Shown: positions 51,692 to 62,700, counted from the first letter of the stretch. The stretch is 64,000 bases of DNA from Yponomeuta sedellus (GCA_934045075.1 OW203747.1:6344357-6408356), one strand, 5' to 3'. Notes: a model not told the origin generated them from the sequence alone. Made by a program: numbers and translations.

Positions 51692-54600
51692 TTACATGTC
51701 AGCGCTGCTCCACTTGTGGTATTCCTCAGCTTGGGCCTTCTTCTTGCTCTGAGTTTCGAAGTATTTGTTTTCGTAGCCGTTGGAGCGATCCACTCCGTCC
51801 CAGCGGTAGCCGGGCCGTATGTTGAACCGGTTTGGCGGGCAGTTACCTTTGTACGTCGGTTTTTCTATGAACAAAGAGAATTTGGCCCATAATTTGTTGA
51901 AACTAAACAATTATTATTTTGTATGTTTTGATTAGGGGAGGGCTATGTCCAGCAGTGGACTACATACTGAAAAAGAAGGAAGGAAACGATGTTTTGATTG
52001 TGCCTACATCTAGTTCCTTCTCTAACGTGTTAGTCCAGTCCATCCAAAGGTTGTCTGGAAGAGATCACTTTTAGTGATAAGGCCGCCGTATGTACTCTTA
52101 GGTTAAGAAATATTTGTGTGAATTCCATTTTCATGTACAATAAAGTGTTCTCTATCTATCTATTCGCACTTGGCCTCATAGTTGGGCTATTACAATCGGA
52201 CGTAGCAATCGCTAAGGTGTGCACTTAGGGTTACCAGGCCTAAAAATGCAAAATCCTGTCTGAAATGTCAAAAATCCTGATTTTGAAAAAAAAGTCCGGT
52301 CACGCACCTGTATTAAATAAAAATCATAGTATTTGAGTAAGTTTTAATCTACTGCATGCAAAAAGTTGTTTTTTCCAGCTATTTCGCAATAAAATTGTTC
52401 ACACGTCACGTGTTTATAGAGCAATATGGCTCTCACTGACTCCACTCACTGAAAGTCTGTTTCTCTCTTTGGTCCACTGAGAAGTCATGAGAGAAAAAAA
52501 CTCTCCATATTTGCGCTCTCTCCACATTTGCGTTGTGTGGCAAAATACTAAAGAAATATTGACAAATCTTCAGAAATTCTGAAACTCTGGAGCTGTCGTT
52601 AATTGTATTAAAAAAGATACACCAGTAAAAGATATAAAAAATCACTGTTTGTGTTCAGAAAATTCTTAAGCAGGCAGAACTCTTCAAAAGAGCGTCTGTG
52701 ATTTTTTCAAATTGCAGATCCTTCTTTAAACACATCCTTGTTTGCTTGAGCGGGCTGGAGGACATGCAAGTATGACGAAAATCCGGTCTGACGTAAAATC
52801 CGGGCGGAGTCCGGTCTAACACGTAAAAACCCGGTCTAGACCGGCTTTATCCGGTCAGATGGTAACCCTATGTGCACTACACTATTGTTTTCTACGATGT
52901 TTACCTTCATCGTTAACGAGTTATATTACAACTTCACCCAAATCTACGTATAGAACACAAAGTCAGTACCTACATGCCGGGATTCGGTTAAACTTTCGGA
53001 GCCGAAAAGTGGACACCGTAGGACTAGTCCACCGATTCACAGTAGCTCAGCATGTGATAGTGACGGTTACATCTATACGTTACAACGATAAGTCAGGCGT
53101 ATGTAGCAAAGTGCTACATACGCCTGACTTATTCGTTCCACGACAATTCATAAATATTCTTGAGCGAAAACTTGGAACCATGATCAAAATTTTAACCACG
53201 CGTGTTCACGGGGGAATGATATAAAAATACCTAAGACCTTCGGGTTTCTTAACGTTCTCTTACAATGTGCATTGTCCGAAATAATGACAATAGTTACAAA
53301 TGATATTTTATCTTCAAAGGTGTAATGCCTATTAGCTTAATAGCTGAATTTGTAGGTGAAGTGCCAATATTTTTCAACATGGCGTATAGCGTAAAAGGCC
53401 GCTGAGAGTTTTGATGTTGGCAACAGACTCTGGGGTATTTTATTTTGTTTAATTTAAAAATAGTCTTACTTAACTAAATCACAAGTCATACCATTTTTAA
53501 AGAGCATATAGATGGAACCTATATACGTTTCACAGCCATATTTTGAGGAATGTGATATAAATTTGTCTTGTTATAATATATTAAACGGGTCTAATCGCGA
53601 TTATTTATTAGGTCTACCCGTGACCACGGCAACTGTAACGCTGCGGCAACGTCGGGAAATAAGGTACAGTGCTACACAAGAAATAAGTCTCGCGGATGTA
53701 CCTGCGCAGATGTCCAAATTTTGAGACCAATCAGATAGTTTCATTTTATGGCAGGCCGCGCGCCTTTGTTGCTATTGGTTGATTCAACGTCATCGATGCA
53801 GGTGCTTATTGGTTTGGCAATATTAGCGTGAGCGAAATAGGTAGCACTACTGCGGCAATCAATTCTGCACGTTAACCGTATCGGTTAAAGATCATGTTGA
53901 ATGTACTTATAGCATCGGGTACTTTCGTTACACTTCTTCCTAGTCTGCGCGAACGTAGATTCCCGAAGGGACTTTTATGATGTGTAGTACTGTAATTACG
54001 TTTCACCTAATAAATAATCGCGATTAGAGCCGTTGTGTGAGTATAGCGAATCAATAAGAAATACTATTATGTCATTATGTTACCTGGGCCTAGCTCGCCG
54101 CGTTCTCGCTTCCTCTCCCTCATGTACTGCAGCATCGGATCGCCATCTCTTTCTACCTGCTTCAGACTGCGCTCCAAGTCCTTGTCATCCTTGTGCCTAG
54201 CGAGAGGCTTCGCCGCCTCGTGGAGGAAGTCCTGCGCGCGCGCCTGCTGGTCTTCCACTTGTTTTAGGCTGGAAGTAAGGCAAGATAAGCATATTCTTTA
54301 TTGTAAACCAGAGCACATATTATACACATGTAACAAAAACAACATTTACATACAGGCATATTCATTGCTTCTGGCCCCACACTAGGAAACCCTGTGTCGT
54401 GGGAACAAGAGACAACGACATTCCAAACATGTAAACAGCCAAGATCTGGGGCTTTCTTTTATCCCCAGCCGGGATTCGGACCCGGGACCTCTTGCATGGT
54501 AGGCATATGCTCTACTGCTACGCCACAGAGGTCGTCATGTAAAGGTACAGAGTACAATTGGCGGCCTCATAGCTAAAAGCAAAAGTCGATCTGTTAGGCA

Positions 54601-56812
54601 AATCTGAAGGGGTCGTTGTCGCCAGGCTGTACTAGTGCTGGACATAGCCCCCTAATGAGCGCCATATCTTCGGCTTGCCGCATCCAGCATCTGCCTGCAG
54701 TTATTCGCAGATCGTCATCCCACCTAGTCGGAGGGCGTCTGAAAGCGAATTGGCCAAAATTATAAAAGTTTAGGTACCTTCTTGAGACGCAGGACGAGAC
54801 CCGTGCCCCAGACCCAGGGACTGGGGTTGATTTCGATAAAAGTTTTGTATATAATGTTCTAAATCAAAAGAGTGGCAAACAGGGGTCCATTTCGTTTGGC
54901 ACGTTTCGGGTCTGTCTGTCCATCGGATTTTTTTTGTTTTTCCTCTAACTTACAAGTGGTAACATATACAAGTGTTGTACATTGGCCACTGCATCTACGT
55001 AATGAGATGATTTATACATTCCATTAGCCAGCGTCCAATCACACTAGTTACCCATCTTGAAGAAAGCACGCGGAATCGGTAGTACCTGGGACATGTTTTC
55101 AGATTGTGAAGGCCTATAGTAGGAGTAAGTATAACAAAAATAATAGCAGCGACCCCTGCAGTACAATTCCAGCGAACTGCGATCCCCAACCCGCATGCCC
55201 GGCGTGGGGATTATGGGCCTTACCCCCTATAATAGCACAACGTGGCGCTCTTTAGGGGAGGGCTATGTCCAGCAGTGGACTAGTATAGCCTGACGACGAC
55301 GTCGACGAGTGGAAGGGCTGGTAAGGGACGTCCCAGGCGAACTTACATCGACCAAATAGGGGATGTATTAGAAAAGGGGAAGATAAAAAGTACCAACGAC
55401 TTATGAACGTTGATGAAGAAGGATACAGCCGAGAGGTTTTGTATGTATGTGAGTTTGACTCCCGCCGAACTGATTAAATGCTAAGTAAAACAGACAGACA
55501 TTTTTGCTAAAATGTCTGCCTGTTTTACTCGGCGACCATAGTCCGTTACTCATTTTCATCTGATGGAAAATGTTGGCATACTATAGAGCGAGTAAAGGTA
55601 AATTGCAGGATTCTTATAAGAGTAAATAGAAACCAGCGCTATGCAAGAGGTCCCGATATAGTGCGCAATGTATTTATTGGAATACATTGCGCGGTAAAAT
55701 TTTAAGAAAAAGCTTGAAAGTTTCGTTAAGGTAACTTCTTGGGGAAATGTTCGATACACGAAGGTGCGATTTAGAACGTCAAAATCTCCTCAGCCATTCA
55801 TTGCCCAAGAATAATTTCTTTGAAAAAGTTCCGATGAAATGTTTGTTATAAAGAAAAAAATCGGATTGAGAACCTTTGTGTTGTTCTGAAATTGGCTAAT
55901 AGTAGTCTGAAGCTTACCCTTTACTCCACTTTTTGTATTTGTCATCCAACTCTTTTTGCTTCTCAGCTTTGTCTAGCTGCTTACGCCTCTCTTCTGAAGT
56001 TTCTCTCTTATCTGAGAAACAAATAGGTAAGCGTCTTGTGTTGAAAACTCTATTACATATTTTATTTTGATTCCACAGTGCCAAAGTCTACTGCCAGGCC
56101 ATGAATTTTAAAGTTGGAAAAATAATACTGTAAAAACAACGAAAACACTGTTTTTAAAACCTATTTAGAGGCTAAAAATTCCACTCATGCCGGGATTCGT
56201 ACCCGCGACCTCTGGCTATCCGTGCCAGCGCTCTTCCAACTGAGCTAATGGGCGACTCACCGGCACCAGTGATATTTCAAACCCCTTTACAATATTCTCT
56301 GTATTACGTACAGGCAGTGACATCTGGCTAAAGTAATTTGCATCACTTGCAGCCGCATGGGGGAATTTTTAGACTCTAAATAGGTTTATAAAATTGTCCT
56401 TAGCACGGGTATTAAAAAGGAAATAATAATGAAAATACTTACTAATCTTTCTAGAAACCACTTGAGCGTTCCTTCCAGACACCTCATCGTTCAACCGACT
56501 GAAAGCTTCATTCTCTCTCCTTCTGAATGCTTCGTTTTCATCTCTCAATTGTCTGGCATCTTGAAGGCCGGCAAGTTTCCCGTCGAGTGTTTTGGCCATC
56601 TTTTTGTTTGACGGTGGTGGACTGTTACTACTCCTGTGGTATGGCACCTTTTCTGGAGATCTCTTCCTTGATTTCCGTGGCGGCGAAGGGTCAGAGTCGG
56701 GCGACTTTCCTCTGTTCCGGGGGGGAGATGCTTTGCGATACTTTCGGGGCGGTGTTCTCAATTGTCTGGCATCTTGAAGGCCGGCAAGTTTCCCGTCGAG
56801 TGTTTTGGCCAT
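51692..56812 (-). CDS. Bud13: Bud13 homolog, C-terminal exons (5' end unresolved)
   Basis: Four minus-strand exons, in coding order: about 56443-56812, 55918-56011, 54084-54268, 51692-51864. All three joins keep phase (1, 2, 1). In order they encode an SP/RS-rich stretch ([19 protein letters not shown]), [80 protein letters not shown], then [19 protein letters not shown] and HKWSSADM at the end. This is the Bud13 family order; the [11 protein letters not shown] block is the part that docks on Snu17/RBMX2 in the RES splicing and mRNA-retention complex. The N-terminal lysine-rich exon was not found. The first exon also carries a 67-bp internal duplication (56543-56609 and 56756-56822) next to a 13-A run, so its 5' border is uncertain. 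FAM98 is tail to tail. Confidence 0.9.
51935..52140 (+). repeat. 'C' tail and 'B' repeat, Bud13 intron
   Basis: GGGGAGGGCTATGTCCAGCA at 51,935-51,975. From 52,033 comes GGTTGTCTGGAAGAGATCAC, TTTTAGTGATAAGGCCGCC and a tail with CAATAAAGTG and CTATCTAT. Confidence 0.65.
52164..53000 (-). repeat. 'P' SINE split by a hAT-like insertion
   Basis: The two halves (52,164-52,225 and 52,879-53,000) read in order as one reverse P-family SINE (GGCCTCATAGTTGGGC, then ACGATGTTTACCTTC, then ACATGCCGGGATTCGG). The gap between them is the insertion at 52,226-52,870. Confidence 0.65.
52226..52870. mobile_element. hAT-like element, 8-bp TSD, Bud13 intron
   Basis: TIRs TAGGGTTACCA and TGGTAACCCTA, with perfect TGTGCACT at 52,218-52,225 and 52,871-52,878. 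Subterminal CCGGTCTGAC / CCGGTCTAACACG / CCGGTCTAGACCGG repeats sit at the right end. No transposase frame was recognised. Confidence 0.85.
53088..53132. repeat. Perfect hairpin
   Basis: The arm ATAAGTCAGGCGTATGTAGC (plus A) pairs with its exact complement around a 3-base loop. It lies in the Bud13 intron. Confidence 0.85.
53591..54027. mobile_element. MITE, Bud13 intron
   Basis: CTAATCGCGATTATTTATTA with GGT at the left, exact complement at the right. It ends only 57 bp from the Bud13 exon at 54,084. Confidence 0.75.
54365..54533 (-). repeat. tRNA-headed SINE (reverse), Bud13 intron
   Basis: ACACTAGGAAACCCTGTGTC, GCCGGGATTCGGACCCGGGA (B-box complement, one change), then GCTCTACTGCTACGCCACAG. 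Relative of the head at 31,489. Confidence 0.6.
54615..54838 (-). mobile_element. LINE/'C' tail and 'S' fragment, Bud13 intron
   Basis: 54,615-54,745 is the reverse of a LINE end (minus frame: [19 protein letters not shown]) joined to the 'C' tail. 54,781-54,838 has the reverse S-family start (GACCCGTGCCCCAG). Confidence 0.55.
55138..55450 (+). mobile_element. 'C' element followed by 'RLMNVxEAK' LINE end
   Basis: 55,138-55,302: CCCCTGCAGTACAATTCCAG to GACTAGTATAGCCTGACGAC. From about 55,300: GAGTGGAAGGGCTGGTAAGG, ACCAAATAGGGGATGTATTA, CGACTTATGAACGTTGATGA. Internal deletions are present. Confidence 0.65.
55483..55691. repeat. Two small hairpins, Bud13 intron
   Basis: 55,483-55,530: AGTAAAACAGACAGACATTT and its near-complement. 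55,663-55,691: GCGCAATGTATT and its complement. Confidence 0.7.
56154..56420. mobile_element. 'T' element, inverted head plus forward tail, Bud13 intron
   Basis: Reverse tRNA-like head (about 56,183-56,254, with changes in both boxes) and flank to TTTGCATCACTTGCAGCC. Then a forward segment CATGGGGGAATTTTTAGACT to TTAGCACGGGTATTAAAAAG. Same 5'-inverted layout as 34,207-34,455. It lies 23 bp from the Bud13 exon at 56,443. Confidence 0.65.
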
Positions 56813-56822
56813 CTTTTTGTTT
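56543..56822 (-). repeat. 67-bp direct duplication within a Bud13 exon
   Basis: 56,543-56,609 and 56,756-56,822 are identical. They encode [20 protein letters not shown] twice in the same frame. The upstream copy is preceded by a 13-A run on the coding strand. Confidence 0.85.
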
Positions 56823-56849
56823 TTTTTTTTTTGGTCGAGGTCCTGCTAC

Positions 56850-58273
56850 CGTTTATTACGTAGCAACCTTTTTTTAGTACGTAATGTAAAACTAGTCATT
56901 AATAATTAATGTAAATATAGTGTGTCCTTGTAATAATATTTTCTTAGCCTAATGGTTTTTTTTTTCATCTCTCTTTTAGTCTTCTTTAATCTTTTTTTTT
57001 TCAAACCATTTACAAAAGTCGTTCATTAGGCCTGAAATTATATGTATAGTGTAATTTATACATTACAAAAATTGAATATAAAATTTTAAATTACCGCGTA
57101 GTCGTAGAAAATAAAATCTGTGTCAATATAATAAAAACAAAAATGCTTAAAATAATAAAAATTTATACAAACTAGAGAATTCTTATTGAAAATAAAAGAA
57201 ATAAATGTTAAATTAAATTTTAACCTCCCAACTCGCAGCGGAGACGTCAAACGTTTGAGTAACGTCAAACGCGCACGCAACTGAGACAAACAAATCTGTC
57301 CCAAAAGCCAACAGACCAAAAAAATGCTTACAAGTGCGTTATGTTCTATGATATCGATTGAGCGTGTAAGGGCTCGTACAGAGCATAAAATTACCTTTAA
57401 TCTGTGGTAAAATACTCTATGGCACTTCTAAGAAAAAAGCAGTCAATTCGGTTGGGGTTAGGTCGTAGATAGAGTAGAACTATGGATCAAGGCACAGTGT
57501 AACCGATTTTACGTCGGTGAATATTATTTGTTTGTGTGCGTGAATGTTGCCACAGTAAAAGTGAATTGCCATTATGTGGGGTAAAATATTTTAGTCGTTC
57601 ATAGGCCATGAATAAAAATGCAGATTTAGTTTTGAATTTTATTAATCATACAACATGTCTGACAATTGTTTGTAAAACGTAGCAAATGTTTTATAAACAA
57701 TTGTCATTTTGTATGATTAAAAATACGTTTTATTTTACACGTTTAAATTTTACAAGTTAAGGCGCTTAGGGAACTAGTTGCAAAGCTACTAGTTGAAACA
57801 TAACTAAAATACTCAACATAAGGCAACTTTGGGCTTAACAATAATTGAAACACAATCATTACTTACCTATGAAAGGAAACTTCCCCCAAAGCTCTTTCTT
57901 AACGATTTCTGCATACGTGTACACTAAAATTCACCGTACTATTCTCATACACACTCTATTTAGGTCACTTTTAATATATCATTTCACAAATACACGGTTG
58001 CTCTTCGAAACGGCTAGCATAGCGTTAAATATAATTATATTTTCAAAATCTTGTGGTTTGTTTGCCCCCAGAAACGTCAACTTGACACTGGGGGCAAACA
58101 AAAAAAGTAGTTACACTTTTGCTGTTTACTCTATCTCTTTCTCACCCATAATCGCTACGAAGTTTGTTTCATTTAAAACTTGTATGTGTGCGCTGTGGCT
58201 TGCTCTATAGTTTTACTCCCTCTACGGGTTAGGTAATGTACTCTGTGGTTGGGGTGTAGCGTAGATAGGGGTG
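56850..58273. other. No gene recognised; two hairpins
   Basis: The expected Bud13 N-terminal exon was not found here. Hairpins: 57,649-57,720 (AATCATACAACATGTCTGAC region against its near-complement) and 58,058-58,102 (TGTTTGCCCCCAG / CTGGGGGCAAACA). Confidence 0.4.
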
Positions 58274-59369
58274 TAGCCTTGGGGGCGCTATAAAAATTTT
58301 GCAAATTTGATTATTATTTTTTTGTTTTTTTTTTTGCAATTGGTTTAACACGTTAAAATAATACGTTTTTGTTCTTTGACTTTTTTTATAACATTGTTTA
58401 TTGTGGAGTTATTCGACTATATATTTGGCATGATTAAACGGTTGGTGGGTGTATGCATGGGGGCACTATAGAAGCCCTATTGGACGCAAAAAAGGAAAAA
58501 AAAAATCCTTTAAAAAATTTTTTAGGACAGAAAATTTTTTGCAAATTTTTTTATATTTTATAAAATTTACGAGTGATTTTTCGTTTTTCGTTCGTAACTT
58601 GGAAACGGTGCGTTTTACGGCACCGAGTCACGGGACCTTTTTTGCTTCCTAGGACCTCCCTGACCCATTCCCGGCCAAAAATAAAGTAAAAAAATTTCAA
58701 CCCCCAAGGCTACATGGCTACTGCTTCCCGACACTTATAAAATTTTCGAGTGATTTTTCGTTTTTCGTTCGTAACTCGGAAACGGTGCGTTTTACGGCAC
58801 CAGTCACGGGACCTTTTTTGCTCCCTAAGATCGCCCCTACAGTGCGTTCACATTAACTTGACGCGTGAGAGAATTGGTAGCACTGAGATATTTACTGTTA
58901 CCATGTTAAATAAGAAATCATTCCCATTACTTGGGGAAAATAAAAGGATTGAGGGCTTGTTTTACCATCTTCCGATTAGGTCCAAAAGCTAATTCACGTG
59001 TTATGTCCTTGTTACCAATTCTCTCACGCGTCAAGTTAATGTGAACGCACTGTACACAATGCAAAAACAAAAAAATATAAAAAAAATGAAAAAAATTTCT
59101 GTCCTAAAACATTTTTTAAAGGATTTTTTTTTCCTTTTTTGCGTCCAATAGGGCTTCTATAGTGCCCCCATGCATACACCTACCAACCGTTTAATCATGC
59201 CAAATATATAGTCGAATAACTCCACAATAAACAATGTTATAAAAAAAAGTCAAAGAACAAAAACGTATTATTTTAACGTGTTAAACCGATTGCAAAAAAA
59301 AAAACAAAAAAAAATAATCAAATTTGCAAAATTTTTTTAAGTCCTCGGCCCATAGCGCCCCCAAGGCTA
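58274..59369. mobile_element. Large foldback element, about 290-bp arms
   Basis: The left arm 58,274-58,562 starts TAGCCTTGGGGGCGCTA. The right arm 59,064-59,369 is its complement, with shared landmarks CATGGGGGCACTATAGAAGC and CTATATATTTGGCATGATTA. The interior has a direct repeat of about 103 bp (58,558-58,660 and 58,736-58,838, with TTCGTTTTTCGTTCGTAACT) and a nested MITE. No transposase was found. Confidence 0.8.
58840..59052. mobile_element. 213-bp MITE nested in the foldback element
   Basis: Perfect 40-bp TIRs starting CAGTGCGTTCACATTAACTT, with TA on both sides (58,838-58,839 and 59,053-59,054). Tc1/mariner-type insertion is inferred from the TA. Confidence 0.85.
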
Positions 59370-59390
59370 GTAGGCTAGTAGGGAGTAGCT

Positions 59391-59420
59391 GTTGGGGTGT
59401 ATGCATGCATACACCCCAAC
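59391..59420. repeat. 30-bp perfect palindrome
   Basis: GTTGGGGTGTATGCA followed directly by its complement. It extends imperfectly to 59,382-59,429 through GGAGTAG / CTACTCC. The half-site resembles GGGTGTATGCATGGGGGC in the neighbouring foldback arm. Confidence 0.85.
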
Positions 59421-59910
59421 GCCTACTCCGCCGCCCCCAACTTTACCCACCAACCTCGTACTTTGTTATTTTCATCGTTTTTATGTAAAATTACTAAGTA
59501 ATGGTGAAATAATTACAAAAACAAAATATTTTCCGTCGCTTTCCGAGTCGTTGGTATACCGGAAATCGGTTCGTATATAGGAAATTTCCGTCACGACTTC
59601 CGGTCGTGTCTTCCAGTTCTGTAGTGATGTTCTGACTATTTCAGTTGATTATCGACATTTCCTATAAGTTTCTAGTGAGAATACGCAAATTTCTAATTAG
59701 ATTCTAATATTTATCTGATAGTCTATACAAAAATTATTATTTATTTATTTTATAGATGTGGAGACCCGGACACCCAATTCCTCAGGAATTTGTAGACCTT
59801 CTACATGATGAGGAGGAAGAGGATGAGAGCGAGGGGGAGTTGGTGTTCGGGCTAGAGGAGGAGGAGGAGGAGGAGACTGGGGTGGCAAACCTGATGGTAT
59901 GTTATTATAT

Positions 59911-60297
59911 ATTATATGAATCGTTATCAACCCTTATATGTCCCCACTGCTGGGGCACGGGTCTCTTCCTGCATCGCAGGAAGGTTAGACCTTACTCCAC
60001 CACGGGGGCCAACTCCGGGTTGGTGGAGGATTGTGAGACAGTGGCGGGCCTCGCTGTCAGAAGTTATCAAGCCGCCCATAAGGCCTCTGACATGGCTTAA
60101 CGACTGCCATTATATGACAGCCGGCGCCAACGGCCTAACGTGCCTTGCGAAGCACGGAAGCGCTCGGAAAAATGCCACTAGCGGTAGTCACGGGACGCTC
60201 ACCCATCCTGTACCTGACCGCGCCTGTTGTTGCTTAACCAAGTGATTGATTCCAATCACTCGGTTCGCCTAGGCCACGAGCGCTTCATTATATGAAT
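59911..60297 (+). mobile_element. Full-length 'S' SINE with 11-bp TSD, in the transposase intron 1
   Basis: Element 59,922-60,286 (365 bp) lies between perfect ATTATATGAAT copies at 59,911-59,921 and 60,287-60,297. It starts CGTTATCAACCCTTATATGT and ends GGCCACGAGCGCTTC without an A tail. This copy defines the family. The insertion site is between exons and should not disturb splicing by itself. Confidence 0.9.
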
Positions 60298-60430
60298 ATT
60301 TTATTATATGAATACTAATTTTGTATTATTTGTTGTTCGTTCCGTTAATTTAGGTTTATACTTCTTACAGGCAATGGACATCATGCTGGAGAAGGAGAAT
60401 GGGGAGCTAGTGCCACTGGAGGCACTAAGC

Positions 60431-60477
60431 GTGCCAACTTCTACCTCTAGGTATAACCTAGAGGTAGAAGGTGGCAC
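60431..60477 (+). promoter_or_regulatory. Hairpin over a transposase splice donor
   Basis: TTCTACCTCTAGGT and ACCTAGAGGTAGAA pair around ATA, extended by GTGCCA / TGGCAC. The exon-2 donor (after 60,450) sits inside the stem. A role in splicing is inference. Confidence 0.6.
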
Positions 60478-62700
60478 TTGATGTTTTTTCTACCTAGTTT
60501 TTTTTTTTTTTTGCAAGTGGATAAATAACAAATATGTTTTTGTTTACAATCTCACGGAGATTCGGCCTCCTGGGACGAGAGGTAATTATTATCTTAATGA
60601 AATATTTTGTTACTCTCCTATATGTATGGAGAAAATAAATGGTACTACTTTTTTAACGTTTATTTTTCGAACAGGCTCTCCAGCAGCAGTAGCAGTGACG
60701 ATGAAGAAGTGCGTAGGGAGATGTTGCGAAACATCAGTCCGTTGTAAGTTTGAATAAATATTTATATTGCTCAAATCACATGCTGTGTTTTTGTATCTAT
60801 AGAACCGTTTTCAATTTAATTTTACTTTACAGGTCTGTTCACGACGAAAAGGTGCCGAGGATTGGTGTCGTGGAGCTGCTGGACGCGCCGGGACCCGCCG
60901 CTGCTGCTACTCGTGGACGTGGTGCCACTCGGGGAGGGCGAATAGGGCGTGGACGCGGCGGACGAGGTATGAGGAGTGGCAGAGGAGGTAGTGGATGGGT
61001 GCGCGGGCAGCCTCTAGTTGAGCGCTTTGTTGCTGACGACGAGTTGCCCGTACAGGTGCGGCAGGATATCGGCCGCTTATTGGCCGATCGTAACAGACGA
61101 GAACGCGTTGTGCGTGACCGCAGAGTAGACGAAACTATGAATGAGCAGGAGGAAGCTTTCTTTGACTGTGAAGATTTTCAGTGGGAGCCGATGGATGGAT
61201 GGCAAGGAAGGAAAGAAAGATTCCTCCCCGAAAATCCTGGGCCGACCAGCGTTTTCGACAACGCCTACAGTGCATTCCGTGCTTATTGGGATGGTACTAT
61301 ATTATCCCACGTAGCCACGGAAAGCAATAGGTACGCCCAGGGCATTCGGAGCATGAGATTCCGTCATTATTGGGAGCCGACCAATTTAGACGAAATCCTT
61401 GTGCTGTTCGCATTCTGGATGATGTTAGGCATTATTAGAATGCCTACCATCAAATCTTGCTTTAGCAAGTTACCTATAATGCGGACAGACATATTCCGAT
61501 GCCTGTTCACGGAGAAAAGGTACTGGAATTTAAATAGAGCCTTTCACCTTGCTGACGGTTCACGCGATCCAAACGATCCCGAAAACGTATTGCATCCAAT
61601 GGGCCCAATACTGGACCATTTGAACAGTAAGTTTCAGGAACTTTATACAATGGACCAGAATATTTGCATCGATGAATCGTTGACACTGTGGAAAGGGCCT
61701 CTTTCATTTAAGCAGTACATTTAAATGAAAGCGGCAAGGTTTGGCATAAAGACCTTTCAATTGTGCGAGAGCGCAACTGGGTATTTATGGTCGTTCTTTG
61801 TTTACGTTGGCCGTAGGACGACTCCCGACGCTGCAATTCCCTCGAGCGTTTCAACTGTAATGAAACTGGTTCAACCAATTCTGAATTTGGGTCATGTCTT
61901 GTTCATGGATAATTGGTTTAACTCCCCTCAACTGGCACGGTTCCTGAAACGACACCGCACCGACTGCGTTGGAACCCTGCGTTCCAATAGGAAAAATGTT
62001 CCTGTCATCGTTCAGAAGGCCGTTCTAGCTGAGGGTGAGTTTGTTGCTCGACAATCTGGTGATGTTGCGGTGGTGGCATTTCAAGATAGAAAGCGATTAC
62101 ACCTTATTACCACATGCCACGACACTACTCAGATTCAGAAAGAAGGTAGGCCAGGTCGTCCGGCCCAATTCAAATTGGAACTCGTTGACGACTACAATCG
62201 GGGAATGGGTGGAGTTGATCGCTTAGATCAAATGCTAGAACCTTACTTAGTCGAACGGAAACAGTGCCGAAAATGGACAAAGAAGTTCTTCAAAAGGCTC
62301 TTGAACATTTCTATTCAAAATGCACGCAAGTAGTGGAACGAAATTGGATTCTCTGGCGTTTCGGCTGACGCTAGTTCAATCCATTATTGACAAACACCTT
62401 CCTCGTGTTCCTCGGGCCACTGAGCGACAGGCTGTACCGTCACAGTTCCCACTACCAGTTCGGCGATTGACAGAGCGACATTTTATTCGTCGGAAACTCG
62501 TTACTGAAGCGATGTTGGCCAACACGGCCCATCGTTCGAACTTGGGTCGCGGCTATTGTACTTGGTGCAAAAAACGCGAACGAAGGACGAAAACAGTATA
62601 CGAGTGCCCGGAGTGTAACGTGCCGCTTTGTCTCTAAAAATGTTTTCGCCTTTTTCACTCTTACGCCGAACCGTTACCGGAGCACATGGCACGTGAGTGA

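Larger units (their letters stand above)
59756..62700 (+). pseudogene. piggyBac-like transposase, four exons, broken
   Basis: Exons with matching phases: 59756-59896, 60371-60450, 60675-60743, 60833 onward. The N-terminus is acidic (EEEEDESEGE) with Ser/Asp runs, then an Arg/Gly-rich stretch. The DDE_Tnp_1_7 core follows: NAYSAFRAYWDG, YWNLNRAFHLAD, NICIDESLTLWKG (first Asp), VLFMDNWFNSPQL (second Asp), GMGGVDRLDQM (third Asp). The end holds a Cys-rich CTWCKKRERR and CPECNVPLC, the cross-brace zinc motif. Three lesions: an in-frame TAA at 61722-61724 just after FKQYI, a frameshift near 62300-62340, and a TAA at 62635-62637 before the last Cys-Phe and His; the original stop is probably TGA at 62698. 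The catalytic residues are intact, so decay is recent. A poly(A) signal AATAAA lies at 62890. Flanking TIRs with TTAA were not identified. A domesticated PGBD-type gene that later died is possible. Confidence 0.85.

Noticed and set aside
53512..53724. 70-codon plus-strand frame as a gene
   Set aside because: It overlaps the left end of a MITE and matches nothing I recognise.
57867..57908. 42-bp minus-strand micro-exon (ATCGTTAAGAAAGAG... then strong GTAAGT donor)
   Set aside because: Acceptor and donor look good and it could read IVKKELWGKFPFI, but nothing links it to Bud13 or any family, and there is no partner exon.
58449..58992. Phe/Ser-rich short proteins in the foldback element
   Set aside because: Low-complexity frames that repeat only because of the internal direct repeat.
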